DNA of 46,144 nucleotides from Betaproteobacteria bacterium SG8_41. GTDB lineage: Bacteria > Pseudomonadota > Gammaproteobacteria > Burkholderiales > SG8-41. Location: NCBI GenBank assembly GCA_001303585.1, contig LJTT01000036.1, forward strand, positions 1 to 46,144, read 5' to 3'. The position numbers and the translations under genes were made by a program. Shown here one piece after another: positions 16,563 to 24,610 of this stretch. The notes beneath the pieces were generated by a model. It saw nothing but the letters and a program-made list of their open reading frames with translations, searched no databases and was not told the origin of the DNA. Within the stretch, counting starts at the first letter, position 1, and every line of letters starts with the position of its first letter.

Positions 16563-17135
16563 ATGCCACGCGTGTCAACAGCTCCCGCCGAGCGCTTCGC
16601 TGAAGTCTCGGACTACATGGAGCGCTGGAAAAAGACAAAGGGCTACCCGCCCAACACCTGGCTCACGATGGTACGCAAGCCGAAGGTATTCCGCGCCTAC
16701 CGCGACCTTCACTCGGCCGCCATGATGGATGAGGGCGAAGTGCCGAAGGCCCTCAAGTTCATGGTTGCCTATACCGTGAGCCGCGCCTGCGGGGATTCAT
16801 ATACGGCTGCTCACAATGCGGAGAATGCCGCGCATATCGGGGGCGTTCAAACCGAGAAGGTGGAGGCTCTGGATCGATTCCGGACGAGTCCGCTTTTCTC
16901 TGCGGCCGAGCGCGCCGCACTCGAGCTTGCAGCCGCCGCCGGCGCCTGCCCGCCCGCCGTCACGGACAAGCATTTCCACGAGCTGAAAAAGCATTACTCG
17001 GAGGATGCGATCGTCGAGCTCGTCGCCGCGCTTGCGTTGATCGGATGGCTCAACCGCTGGACATGCGTTCTCGCGCCCGAGCTCGAGCCCGACGCACTCG
17101 CGTTCGCGCGCAAGTACCTCTCAACCTCCGGCTGA
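16563..17135 (+). CDS. CMD/AhpD-like protein lacking the CxxC motif
   Basis: A 190-residue protein related along its length to the probable selenoprotein at 6199: KPKVFRAYRDLHSAA, EGEVPKALKFMVAYTVSRA, RTSPLFSAAERAALELA, then EDAIVELVAALALIGWLNRW. Where the relative has HGCHYUMAH this protein has CGDSYTAAH, so both redox positions are Asp and Thr; the His is kept and one Cys sits two residues before the first position. It therefore probably lacks the thiol chemistry of the family and may be a divergent enzyme or a binding protein. GGAGAG precedes ATG 16563. It is the last gene of the plus-strand cluster. Confidence 0.82.
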   Translation: MPRVSTAPAERFAEVSDYMERWKKTKGYPPNTWLTMVRKPKVFRAYRDLHSAAMMDEGEVPKALKFMVAYTVSRACGDSYTAAHNAENAAHIGGVQTEKVEALDRFRTSPLFSAAERAALELAAAAGACPPAVTDKHFHELKKHYSEDAIVELVAALALIGWLNRWTCVLAPELEPDALAFARKYLSTSG

Positions 17136-17137
17136 GC

Positions 17138-17157
17138 CCCGGGCATCCACGCCCGGG
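17138..17157. terminator. GC-rich hairpin between convergent genes
   Basis: A perfect 7-bp stem (CCCGGGC / GCCCGGG) with an ATCCAC loop, directly after the CMD-like gene and before the convergent YiiX-like gene. There is no T run, so termination is only a guess from position. Confidence 0.35.
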
Positions 17158-17178
17158 CAGAACAAGGGCGCGCCGATC

Positions 17179-18003
17179 TCACGTGGCGTGGCGATCGGCA
17201 TCGACCGCCGGGATGGCAGCAGCGCCTGCGGCCTGAAGAGCCTCGCGTTGCGCCCAGACCAGAGCCGTGTAGTCGAAGCCGTCACTCAACCCGGGCTTGA
17301 CGACTTCAAAATACGGCGAAATATCGAAGTCGCGCGGGGCGAACAGACTGTAGTGGCGGATGTGATAGATCTCCCGCACGCAGTTATCGCAGCCCGCGCG
17401 CGGCGCGGGCCGCGTTTCGATATCCGGCAGGATCGGGTAGCTCACCGACTGGAACAGCTGCGCGATCATCGTCGAGCAGATGGCTCGCGTGGGTTGCCCG
17501 CTGCCGAGGGCGATCATGCGACGGCGCCACCGTTGGGGCACCGGTGGCGTTGGAAAGAGATAGCGCGCGAGATCGATCACATTGCGCAGATCATAGGTGT
17601 CGCCGATGCGAGCGACGGCCGCCTCGATCATGCGGTCGCGATCCGCGGGGCGCAGCCCGACCGGGCGGCAAATACGCGTATGGCACTCCTCGTACAGACT
17701 GAGCGGCACGGCGCGCACGCCCGCCAAGACATCGGCCTCGATCAACGCCGGCGGGTCGGGATCATCCGCGCCCTGCGCCAAGCGATTGCCGACATAGAAC
17801 GCAGCGTGCGACCAGGTCGATTGCGTCAGGTATTTGATGGCGACGGCGATCCGGGTACTGCCCTCGATCAGCAGCACGTCTCCTGGCTGCAGCGCGCTCC
17901 GCAACTGCCCGGGCGGTGTCGTCGCGAGCGGCTCGTAGCTCTGGCTTGGTCGACTAAGGTAGGCGGCGAGCGCACGCCCCAAGCTGTCGAAGATCCCAAT
18001 CAT
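17179..18003 (-). CDS. YiiX-like NlpC/P60-family cysteine hydrolase
   Basis: About 274 residues. The segment LRSALQPGDVLLIEG, IKYLTQSTWSHAAFYVG and later AICSTMIAQLFQ is the circularly permuted NlpC/P60 (YiiX/YebB-like) arrangement, with His in WSHAAFYVG and Cys in ICST as the expected catalytic pair. A cysteine-rich CDNCVREIYHIRHYSLF stretch follows. These enzymes are amidases or acyltransferases acting on peptidoglycan fragments or lipids. I chose ATG 18003 (MIGIFDSLGR), but a TTG at 18039 is possible; neither has a clear ribosome site. No signal peptide is visible. It is convergent with the CMD-like gene. Confidence 0.8.
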   Translation of the reverse strand: MIGIFDSLGRALAAYLSRPSQSYEPLATTPPGQLRSALQPGDVLLIEGSTRIAVAIKYLTQSTWSHAAFYVGNRLAQGADDPDPPALIEADVLAGVRAVPLSLYEECHTRICRPVGLRPADRDRMIEAAVARIGDTYDLRNVIDLARYLFPTPPVPQRWRRRMIALGSGQPTRAICSTMIAQLFQSVSYPILPDIETRPAPRAGCDNCVREIYHIRHYSLFAPRDFDISPYFEVVKPGLSDGFDYTALVWAQREALQAAGAAAIPAVDADRHAT

Positions 18004-18343
18004 GGTCAGAATCGACGCGTTCCCAACGTCCGTCCACAATATAACCGCATATCACTGCAGATGCACACGAACAGAAGAACTGCCCGCCTCAGCGCAGGCT
18101 TTTCGTTTCGGGCTTCATCGGCGGCCGTGACCACGGTGACCAGTGACCCGTGACCGGCAACCAGAGTTGATAGAGTTTCGCCCAATCTCCGATTCGCGTT
18201 TCACGAACATTGATCGGTGCCCATCGGCGGCAAAATAACGGGCCTCAGTGTTTTGCACGACCATATCCGTGTTAATGCGCGTATTAGCGCGGCCAAATAC
18301 GGTTCCCCTGAATTCTCGGGAAGGATTCCTCGCCGGCTCAACA
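18004..18343. other. Intergenic region with heptad and ~10-bp repeats
   Basis: No gene is supported. At 18124-18152 heptads of GGTCACN type are visible on minus (GGTCACG, GGTCACT, GGTCACC). At 18211-18232 and 18263-18295 two same-direction arms of ~10-bp units occur (tgatcggtgcccatcggcgg; atatccgtgttaatgcgcgt). They resemble the GCAGAT-type arms at 15082-15233. Confidence 0.55.
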
Positions 18344-19522
18344 TCATTTCCCGGTGCGGGCAGCGGACCGGTCCGGAGCATAGATCTCGGACTGAGGATT
18401 GAACGCGAGCCACGCGAACGCGAAATGAACGCCGCTGTCCACCGGCGTGAGGCGCTGGCCCTTCAACGCGCCGGCGACCGACCGGCCGAAGAGGTCCCAT
18501 TCCGAACCGGTTTCCCGATCCACAATGCGCTCGCCGCGCAACTCGAACGACAAGGTGCGCTCACCCAGTCGCCGGCTGTACGCCGCGGCGGCCGGTATCC
18601 GGCGCGAATCCCGGATGACCTCGGCATCGAGCGCCGAGAGCATGCCCTCGGCGGTGAAAACCGCCACCGGCTCGCTGTCCACCCGGTCATTGACGATGCG
18701 CGCCGATGCCAGCACCGTGAACGGATAGATGCGGACCGAGCGGCCCTGCTGCACGCCGAGCACGCGCTCCATCGCGGGCAGCCGCGGGTCCACCGGATCG
18801 GAAAACAGAAACGGGGTGTCACCAATCCGATCGTAGCCGCGATAGGGGTTGCGCCCATACGGACGCGTGAAGCCCGTCTCACGTGAAAGCACGTGGCCTG
18901 CGGGATACGCCTTGCGAAAGTCGACGAAGGACGCGATCGTGGAGGGCAGCTGCTCGAGCACGGTGCCGGCGTGCTTGCCGACGATTCCGGTGCCGGTGAA
19001 CTGCTGCCACCAGCTTTCCGTCTGGCGGTCATACATGACGAGATCGCTCTTGCGCAGCTTTCCGGTGGTACCGAAATCGAGCACCAATCCGTCCACGCGA
19101 CGGTTGAAGACGATCGAAGCGTTGCAAAGCGGACAGAACGTCACAGCCACGGGCACGCCGCCGACGGTGTCGTTGACGATTTCGTGGAACATCAGGATCT
19201 GGAGGGGATAGGCGCGTGCGTCACCTTTGCGCTCGAAGACGATAACGGGCTCTTGCGCATCGAGCCAGCGGGCCGCCTCCTCGCTGGCGATGAAGCGCGG
19301 GCGGTCGACCGGCGGAATGCCGTCCTTCGAGGGACCGCCCGATCGAATCTCCTCCAATGGAACGGTATGCTTGCCGAAATTGGTCTTGGGCCATTCGCTC
19401 TGCCAGTCCGCCTCTGCAACGGTCCCCGACCAAAGCCAGTAGGCGGCGGCCAGCACAAGCACGCCGTAGACCGCGATGCGCATGAGCAGCGCGGGATTGG
19501 AGCGGTTAAGTTGCGGTCTCAT
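18344..19522 (-). CDS. DUF3179 domain-containing membrane-anchored protein
   Basis: A 392-residue protein. Residues about 14-32 form one hydrophobic helix (IAVYGVLVLAAAYWLW), so it is probably anchored with the domain outside the cytoplasm. DUF3179 landmarks: PRFIASEEAARWLDAQEPVIVFERKGDARAYPL, then VTFCPLCNASIVFNRRVDG with the conserved CPLC pair, then LLYDRQTESWWQQFTG-like (MYDRQTESWWQQFTG). The biochemical function is unknown; the CxxC suggests metal or redox chemistry. ATG 19522 (MRPQLNRSNP) is preferred to the frame opening at 19579, which reads through a repeat. It may be the last gene of the operon beginning with the cysteine-repeat cytochrome. Confidence 0.85.
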   Translation of the reverse strand: MRPQLNRSNPALLMRIAVYGVLVLAAAYWLWSGTVAEADWQSEWPKTNFGKHTVPLEEIRSGGPSKDGIPPVDRPRFIASEEAARWLDAQEPVIVFERKGDARAYPLQILMFHEIVNDTVGGVPVAVTFCPLCNASIVFNRRVDGLVLDFGTTGKLRKSDLVMYDRQTESWWQQFTGTGIVGKHAGTVLEQLPSTIASFVDFRKAYPAGHVLSRETGFTRPYGRNPYRGYDRIGDTPFLFSDPVDPRLPAMERVLGVQQGRSVRIYPFTVLASARIVNDRVDSEPVAVFTAEGMLSALDAEVIRDSRRIPAAAAYSRRLGERTLSFELRGERIVDRETGSEWDLFGRSVAGALKGQRLTPVDSGVHFAFAWLAFNPQSEIYAPDRSAARTGK

Positions 19523-19564
19523 ATATCTATAACCCGTCTCGAAAAACCGCAACTTGAGAGTCCT

Positions 19565-19672
19565 TGACCACGGAATCACGCGGAATCAAACAGACAGAAG
19601 CTTGAACCTCGTAGCGCACCGTCATCGGAGTAAATTTCCGTGTGTTTCCGTGTGATTCCGCGGCTGTAGTGG
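19565..19672. repeat. Inverted arms of CACGGAAT-type ~10-bp repeats
   Basis: The left arm (19565-19595) has accacggaatcacgcggaat; the right arm (19631-19672) has tttccgtgtgtttccgtgtg followed by attccgcgg. Units repeat every 10 bp and the arms are inverted. The right arm lies inside the 3' end of the YeeE/YedE gene. Confidence 0.75.
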
Positions 19673-20896
19673 TGTGCATGAGACCGCTTCGGGTGTGCTC
19701 CGGTTCTCGAGGCCGAACCAAGGCCGCATGCGGACGCCCACCCAGCAACCGGCCAGCGCCGTGACGATCCATAACCACCCATGCAGGCTCGTCGAGGCGA
19801 CGCCTGAGTAGAACGCCCCGATGTTGCAGCCATAAGCGATGCGCGCGCCGTATCCCATCGCGAGCCCGCCCAGCACTGCCGCCGACAGCGAGCGACCGGA
19901 GAAGGCGAGCCTTGGGGCAAAACGACCGCTGGCGCCCGCGGCTCCCAGCGCGCCCAGCACGATGCCAATGTTCATGACCGACGTGACGTCATCGAAAACC
20001 CCTTTCGCCAGGGCCGTGCTCTGGAAGCCGCCGCTCCAGAAGGCCGCGGCGGCAGGATCCCATCCGAGCAACAGTGCCGCTTTGGCGCCCCATAGCGTGA
20101 AGGCCCACGTGATCGACCATGGATGGCCGGCGACGACGAGGGTCACCACGCTGAGGACCGAGAGCAGCAACGCCCCGATCACTAGCAGGCGTTGCCGCGC
20201 GGCGCTGCGGGAGGCGTCAACCGACTCATTCCGTCGTGAACGCGCGATCCGCCCCAGCATCGCCCACGCCAGCGCGAGAACCGCAAGCTGCACCGCAATC
20301 GCAGCGGGCCATCCCAGCTTCGTCCCAAGCGAGATTTCCCCCCATTCGGGCAGGCGTCCCCACCATGGCATGTGCAGGCTCGCGAGGAACGAACCGCCGC
20401 AGAACGCCGTCAACACTGCCACCATTCTCAGACTGCCGCCGCCGGCGGTGTAGAGCGTGCCCGAGCCGCAGCCGCCGGCAAGCTGCATTCCAATGCCAAA
20501 GACGAAGGCGCCCGCCGCGACAGGCACGCCCACCGGGGCAACGGCGCCGACCACCTCGCGCCCCAACACCGCTCCTGACGCGAGCACTGGCGCGAACAGA
20601 ATAGTCGTCACCGCCAGGAGCACGAGCTGCGCCCGCACCGCGCCAGTCTCGCGTTGCACGAGGAACTCGCGATACGAGGCAGCGAAACCGAAAGCCGTTA
20701 CGTAAAGGACCAGCCCGAAGAGAATGCCGAGCGAGAACAATGCCGGCATTCTCCAGTCCGCCGCCGAAAGCCACAGGGACACCGCGCCCGCGAGCAACCC
20801 CGCAACTGCGATAACCGCACCCTGCGCCCGCCCGCTGCCAGAGGCCGTGCGGTCACTTGCCGGCGGCATCTCTGACGATGCTTCGGAAGATACCAT
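19622..20896 (-). CDS. YeeE/YedE family sulfur-compound transporter
   Basis: A 424-residue membrane protein with about ten hydrophobic helices. The two halves each carry the family's cysteine-glycine signature (MQLAGGCGSGTLYTAGGG and YGARIAYGCNIGAFYSG), the positions through which YeeE passes thiosulfate. Import of thiosulfate or a similar sulfur species is thus likely. The start is uncertain: ATG 20896 overlaps the DUF302 gene by 44 bp, and ATG 20869 would overlap less. The last residues (QPRNHTETHGNLLR) are encoded by an intergenic repeat arm, so the stop codon comes from beyond it. The DUF302 and cytochrome genes lie upstream. Confidence 0.85.
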   Translation of the reverse strand: MVSSEASSEMPPASDRTASGSGRAQGAVIAVAGLLAGAVSLWLSAADWRMPALFSLGILFGLVLYVTAFGFAASYREFLVQRETGAVRAQLVLLAVTTILFAPVLASGAVLGREVVGAVAPVGVPVAAGAFVFGIGMQLAGGCGSGTLYTAGGGSLRMVAVLTAFCGGSFLASLHMPWWGRLPEWGEISLGTKLGWPAAIAVQLAVLALAWAMLGRIARSRRNESVDASRSAARQRLLVIGALLLSVLSVVTLVVAGHPWSITWAFTLWGAKAALLLGWDPAAAAFWSGGFQSTALAKGVFDDVTSVMNIGIVLGALGAAGASGRFAPRLAFSGRSLSAAVLGGLAMGYGARIAYGCNIGAFYSGVASTSLHGWLWIVTALAGCWVGVRMRPWFGLENRSTPEAVSCTPLQPRNHTETHGNLLR

Positions 20897-21341
20897 CGAG
20901 TTCTTTCGCCATTCGATCGAGGTCCGGGCTGCCATACGGCGCGAACACCGCGCTCGGCGAACGATAGGTCAAGCTCGCCGTGCCATCGCCGTTTTCGGTC
21001 ACGTAGATGCGTAGCGGCGCCTCGATGCCGGCCGGCACGCTCGCCCGCAGCATGCGCACGGCGTAGTCGTTTCGAAACACCATTAGGACCGCATTGCCCG
21101 GGATCTTCACGCCGCGTGATGCTGCGCCGCCGCTAGCGCTCGCCCGCGCCACGAGCCCCATTTTGTGGTTGGCAATGGCGGCCTCGAGACGGGCAACCAG
21201 CGCATTGAATCCGTGCCGCGTCTGGATCGTCATCGTTCCCGGATACGGTGCGCCGCCCTGCGCGGCGGCCGCGGCCGCCGCCAGAAACACAATCGCCACC
21301 ATGAGACCCGGCCGGAAAAACCGGCGCCAACCTGTCACCAT
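20853..21341 (-). CDS. DUF302 domain protein with signal peptide
   Basis: A 162-residue protein. Residues 1-27 look like a signal peptide (MVTGWRRFFRP, then LMVAIVFLAAAAAAAQG), placing it in the periplasm. The DUF302 core follows: QTRHGFNALVARLEAAIANHKMGLVARASASGGA, IPGNAVLMVFRNDYAVRML and APLRIYVTENGDGTASLTYRSP. The domain's function is unknown; it is often found near sulfur, copper or arsenic genes. ATG 21341 has a GGGGGG run upstream. It overlaps the YeeE/YedE gene and lies 88 bp after the preceding conserved gene. Confidence 0.83.
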   Translation of the reverse strand: MVTGWRRFFRPGLMVAIVFLAAAAAAAQGGAPYPGTMTIQTRHGFNALVARLEAAIANHKMGLVARASASGGAASRGVKIPGNAVLMVFRNDYAVRMLRASVPAGIEAPLRIYVTENGDGTASLTYRSPSAVFAPYGSPDLDRMAKELDGIFRSIVRDAAGK

Positions 21342-21429
21342 CTTGCCCCCCGACTTTGCGTTTGAAACGCACGCGTAAAACTCGCAATTTGCTTCGCCCG
21401 AATTTAATCGGGAATCGCGCCGCGCACTA

Positions 21430-22215
21430 TCACACCCGGCGCCGACCGCCGACGCTCGCACGCACGCCCTCGAGAGTGTCCTCGACCGAAATGGGAAGGT
21501 AACCCGCGATCTCGAGCGCGCGGTCCTCAAAGACCGCCTCTCGGTCGCGTGATTTCATCCGACCCTCGATGACGACGTCGCGGTGCCTGAGCAGCGCCTC
21601 GATGTGCGGGCGGAAGAGCACGAGCATCGCGCCCAGCCAACGATTGACCGGCCAGGAGGGGTGGGCATGATCTATTCGAAAGCGATCGAGCAAAGCGATC
21701 ACGTCGTCAGCACCGTACCAACTCTCCCCCGTTACCCAGCGGTTGGTCGAGAACAGCCCCCTAGGAAAACCGTAGGCATCCATCGAGATCGCGATCAAAT
21801 GCGAAGTCTCCCCGTTCGCGTCGGCATCGGTTTCACCGCGCGAGAGCGGCGGCCTGCCCAGAACAACCTCGGGATTCCGGACGAAGGTATGGAAATGCCC
21901 ATGTTCGCCGCTGTCGGCCCGATGCGCATGGTAGTAGTACTGCGCGCCCGTATCGCTATCGTACACGTCGTCCTTGGGGTAATGCTCGTACTCGATGAAT
22001 TCTCCCTGCCCGCGCAAGACCTCGCTCACGAGATTGATGCCGCCTTTGGTCAGCACGCGGTAGCATTCCATGACTTCCGCGCCTGCCATTACCATCCCGC
22101 GCAGCTGCGCCCGGGGAAGGGACGCGAGATCGGGAATGACGATCTCCGGGTGCGCCGCGCCTGCAGGAGCGCGACGGCCTCTGACGGATCGACCGGCTGC
22201 ACGCGCTGCGCTCAA
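21430..22215 (-). CDS. Conserved protein of unknown function (possibly DUF6969)
   Basis: About 261 residues from a TTG at 22215, preceded by GGGAAGG and lying 37 bp after the cytochrome gene; the frame further upstream only reads the cytochrome's cysteine repeats out of frame. The sequence has MVMAGAEVMECYRVL, GEFIEYEHYPKDDVYD and YYYHAHRADSGEHGHFHTFVR, with a dense His cluster that could bind metal, then HLIAISMDAYGFPRGLFSTNRWVTGE and a C-terminal DRFRIDHAHPSWPVNRWLGAML. I recall such proteins as DUF6969 but cannot confirm it. No signal peptide is seen. The position between a cytochrome and a sulfur transporter suggests a redox or metal role. Confidence 0.72.
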   Translation of the reverse strand: MSAARAAGRSVRGRRAPAGAAHPEIVIPDLASLPRAQLRGMVMAGAEVMECYRVLTKGGINLVSEVLRGQGEFIEYEHYPKDDVYDSDTGAQYYYHAHRADSGEHGHFHTFVRNPEVVLGRPPLSRGETDADANGETSHLIAISMDAYGFPRGLFSTNRWVTGESWYGADDVIALLDRFRIDHAHPSWPVNRWLGAMLVLFRPHIEALLRHRDVVIEGRMKSRDREAVFEDRALEIAGYLPISVEDTLEGVRASVGGRRRV

Positions 22216-22252
22216 GATTGCCTTCCCGCCCGTGGGCCCGAGTGCAGCGGCG

Positions 22253-22975
22253 TCAGCGTTTGGCTGCGCATGGATTGCGCGGCCCACACGGGTTCCTCGA
22301 GGCGCAGGGGTTTTTCGACGCGCATGGATTTCTTCCCGCACAAGGATTTTTTGCTGCACACGGATTCTTCGCCGCGCAGGGGTTCTTTGCGGCACACGGG
22401 TTGGGCTTGAAGTTCTTCTGCAACCCTATCGTGTAGGCCGTCAGCGCCGCGAGCTGCTTCGAGTCCCAGGCCAGCGGCTTCGCTGCCATCGGCACGACCA
22501 TGCAGAACTGCACCATCTCCTCGGCCGTAACCTTTTTGACGCCCGACTGCTGGTCGGCCATCCCGACATAGTGTGGATAGGGCTTGGCAAAAGTCGCCTG
22601 AAACGCGCCGCCATTGATATGACAGGTGTTGCATGATAGCCCGTTGGTGCTGAGCTTGGTGTCGTTCCACAACGTCTGCCCGGCCTTGACCAGATCAGCG
22701 CGCTTGCCCCGATAGGGCTTCGTTCCTTTCGGCCGCGTCACGAGCCTGGGGTCGACCTTGCCGCTCGCGCCGCAGGGATTCTTCGCCGCGCAGGGATTCT
22801 TCGCCACACACGGATTCTTCGCCGCGCAGGGATTCGCGCCCGCGCGAGCCGAGCGGTTACGGGGACCGCAAGGGCTACACGGGCTCGCGGCAAAAGCGCC
22901 CGAAAAGCCCAAGGCAAGGGTGACCAGTCCGGTTGAGGCTAACGACTTGGCGATTGGCTTGAGTTGCACAGGCAT
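22253..22975 (-). CDS. c-type cytochrome-like protein with NPCAAK cysteine repeats
   Basis: A 240-residue protein. The signal peptide ends near AFAAS (residue 30). One haem-binding CNTCH lies near residue 116, with FCMVVPM downstream as possible axial Met, in a monohaem core (LWNDTKLSTNGLSCNTCHINGG, then LTAYTIGLQ). The core is flanked by hexapeptides of the form NPC-A-A-K: four before it and eight after it, ending the protein. With two SPC units near the N-terminus there are 17 cysteines in all. The repeats could bind metal or form disulfides. AGGAGAATCAGG precedes ATG 22975. It heads the operon with the conserved, DUF302, YeeE/YedE and perhaps DUF3179 genes. Confidence 0.85.
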   Translation of the reverse strand: MPVQLKPIAKSLASTGLVTLALGFSGAFAASPCSPCGPRNRSARAGANPCAAKNPCVAKNPCAAKNPCGASGKVDPRLVTRPKGTKPYRGKRADLVKAGQTLWNDTKLSTNGLSCNTCHINGGAFQATFAKPYPHYVGMADQQSGVKKVTAEEMVQFCMVVPMAAKPLAWDSKQLAALTAYTIGLQKNFKPNPCAAKNPCAAKNPCAAKNPCAGRNPCASKNPCASRNPCGPRNPCAAKR

Positions 22976-23378
22976 CCTGATTCTCCTTTTGGCTACGAGC
23001 TCGGTTGACCGGACACGACGGGGACCCCATGGGCGATAAGAAGTCCTTACGGCGCCAAAGGCTAATACGTGGCGCGCAGGACATCGGATGCGCGGCGGTA
23101 GCCCAATGCGCTCAACGACAAGAAACCATCTATAATTCAATGAATTGTCATCTCAACATGCCGTCCCAAGCCCGGCAGAAGAGCCTGCCAACAGCGCGTG
23201 CCGGCGTCGAGCGAGCACAGTTCGGCTCAGATCCTGGAACCTCCGCTCTTGAACGCTGATCAACAACTGGCGGGACGCGCACTTTGCCCGGGGCATTAGC
23301 CGTTGCTGAACCCGTCACCGGCCGTTCGCCCCGCCGTGTCGTTTCCGCTACCATCGTGGTCTCAGGAGGAAGAACCCC
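22976..23378. other. Divergent intergenic region
   Basis: A gap of about 400 bp between the cytochrome gene (minus) and the oxidoreductase gene (plus). No gene or repeat array is supported. It should carry both promoters; the leader of the minus operon would be about 150 nt if the promoter at 23129-23156 is used. Confidence 0.5.
23129..23156 (-). promoter_or_regulatory. Possible sigma-70 promoter of the cytochrome operon
   Basis: On minus, TTGAGA (23156-23151) and TATAGA (23134-23129) are 16 bp apart, within an AT-rich patch in GC-rich surroundings. The patch also contains an inverted repeat (aattcaatgaatt). Confidence 0.45.
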
Positions 23379-24461
23379 ATGAAACAGAAGGAGTTGGGTA
23401 TCGCCGTGGTCGGCGCCGGCCGCATCGGGACGCTGCGGGCGCGGCTTGCGGCAAAACATCCGTCGGTCGGTTTTCTGGCGATATCGGACATCAACAAGAG
23501 CAACGCTCAGGCCCTGGCCGAGAAGACCGGCGCGGATTTTCACTCGGACAATAACTTCGAGGTGATCGAGCGGCCGGAGGTCAATGCGGTCTTCGTCTCG
23601 ACGCCCGAAGGCGAGCATACGGCCCCGGTCCGCAGAGCGCTCGAGCTCGGCAAACCGGTGCTATGCGAGAAACCCATCGCCCTCTCGATCAAAGACGCGG
23701 ATGACACCCTTGAAACTCTCAAGCAGACGGGTGGAAAGCTCAGGATCGGCTACAGCCGCCGCTACAAGGAATGCTTTCTGCGCGCCAAGGAGCAAATGGT
23801 CCACGGGCGCCTGGGGACGGTAGTCGGGGGCCACGCCCGCGTCTACAATTCTCGCGCGCAGACTTTCGCGATTCTAAAGCGTGACCCGCACGCGACGCCG
23901 GTGCTCGATGTGCTGACCTATTACGTCGACCTCATGTGCTGGTTCCTCGAAGGTAATCGGCCCGTCGAGGTGGTGGCGCGAGGTCAGTACGGAATCTTCA
24001 AAGACGCCGGCTACAGCGCGCAGGACGTGACCTGGGCCCTCGTCACATTCGCCGACGGCGCGGTCATCAACCTGGGCATTTCCTATTCGCTGCCCGCCAA
24101 ATACCCCACGCAGGGTCAGTCCGATCGCGTCGAGCTGCTCGGGACCGAGGGAACCATGCTGATCGACGACGACCATATGGATCACCTGCTCTATACCGAA
24201 AAGGGCATTCCGCATCCGTACGTGCCGGGACACAAAGTGGAGCTGGCTTTCCTCGGCAGCAACAGCGCGGGTGACTGGGCATTGGGCGAGTTCTGGGGAT
24301 CGCTCGGCAACGAGACGCGCGCGTGGCTCGATCATCTGGTCACGGGCAACCCCACCGCGCACACCACGCCCGAGCAGGCACGCATGAACCTCGAGGTCAC
24401 GCACGCCATCGAGCGATCCGCGAAAACGGGGAAGGCGGTGCGACTGCCCCTCGAAACCTGA
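23379..24461 (+). CDS. Gfo/Idh/MocA family oxidoreductase (inositol dehydrogenase-like)
   Basis: A 360-residue dehydrogenase: Rossmann motif VVGAGRIGTLRA at residues 10-21, EKPIA near residue 98 with the catalytic Lys, and RIGYSRRYKECFLRAKEQM then DVLTYYVDLMCWFLEG in the second domain, the arrangement of inositol 2-dehydrogenases and relatives. It likely oxidises a cyclitol or sugar with NAD. AGGAGG lies upstream of ATG 23379, a strong ribosome site. It stands alone on plus, convergent with the HIT gene, and is followed by an inverted heptad array. It is only distantly similar to the oxidoreductase at 13980. Confidence 0.88.
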   Translation: MKQKELGIAVVGAGRIGTLRARLAAKHPSVGFLAISDINKSNAQALAEKTGADFHSDNNFEVIERPEVNAVFVSTPEGEHTAPVRRALELGKPVLCEKPIALSIKDADDTLETLKQTGGKLRIGYSRRYKECFLRAKEQMVHGRLGTVVGGHARVYNSRAQTFAILKRDPHATPVLDVLTYYVDLMCWFLEGNRPVEVVARGQYGIFKDAGYSAQDVTWALVTFADGAVINLGISYSLPAKYPTQGQSDRVELLGTEGTMLIDDDHMDHLLYTEKGIPHPYVPGHKVELAFLGSNSAGDWALGEFWGSLGNETRAWLDHLVTGNPTAHTTPEQARMNLEVTHAIERSAKTGKAVRLPLET

Positions 24462-24481
24462 GGATGAATGCGGAAAATCCC

Positions 24482-24580
24482 GTTTAAGGTTTCAAGTTTC
24501 AGGGTTACAGTTCGAAGTTCAATGTCTTGGGCTCAACGTGAAATCCCCGAACTTTGAACCTTAAACCTTAAACCTGAAAC
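24482..24580. repeat. Inverted pair of GTTTAAG/GTTTCAG heptad arrays
   Basis: Left arm on plus: eight exact 7-bp units from 24482 (GTTTAAG, GTTTCAA, GTTTCAG, then GTTCGAA and GTTCAAT among others). Right arm on minus from 24580: GTTTCAG, GTTTAAG, GTTTAAG, GTTCAAA, GTTCGGG. The two arms share unit types and can pair. It separates the convergent oxidoreductase and HIT genes. Confidence 0.85.
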
Positions 24581-24610
24581 GGCAAATCCCTTCATCCTTG
24601 CTCCTTGGGA

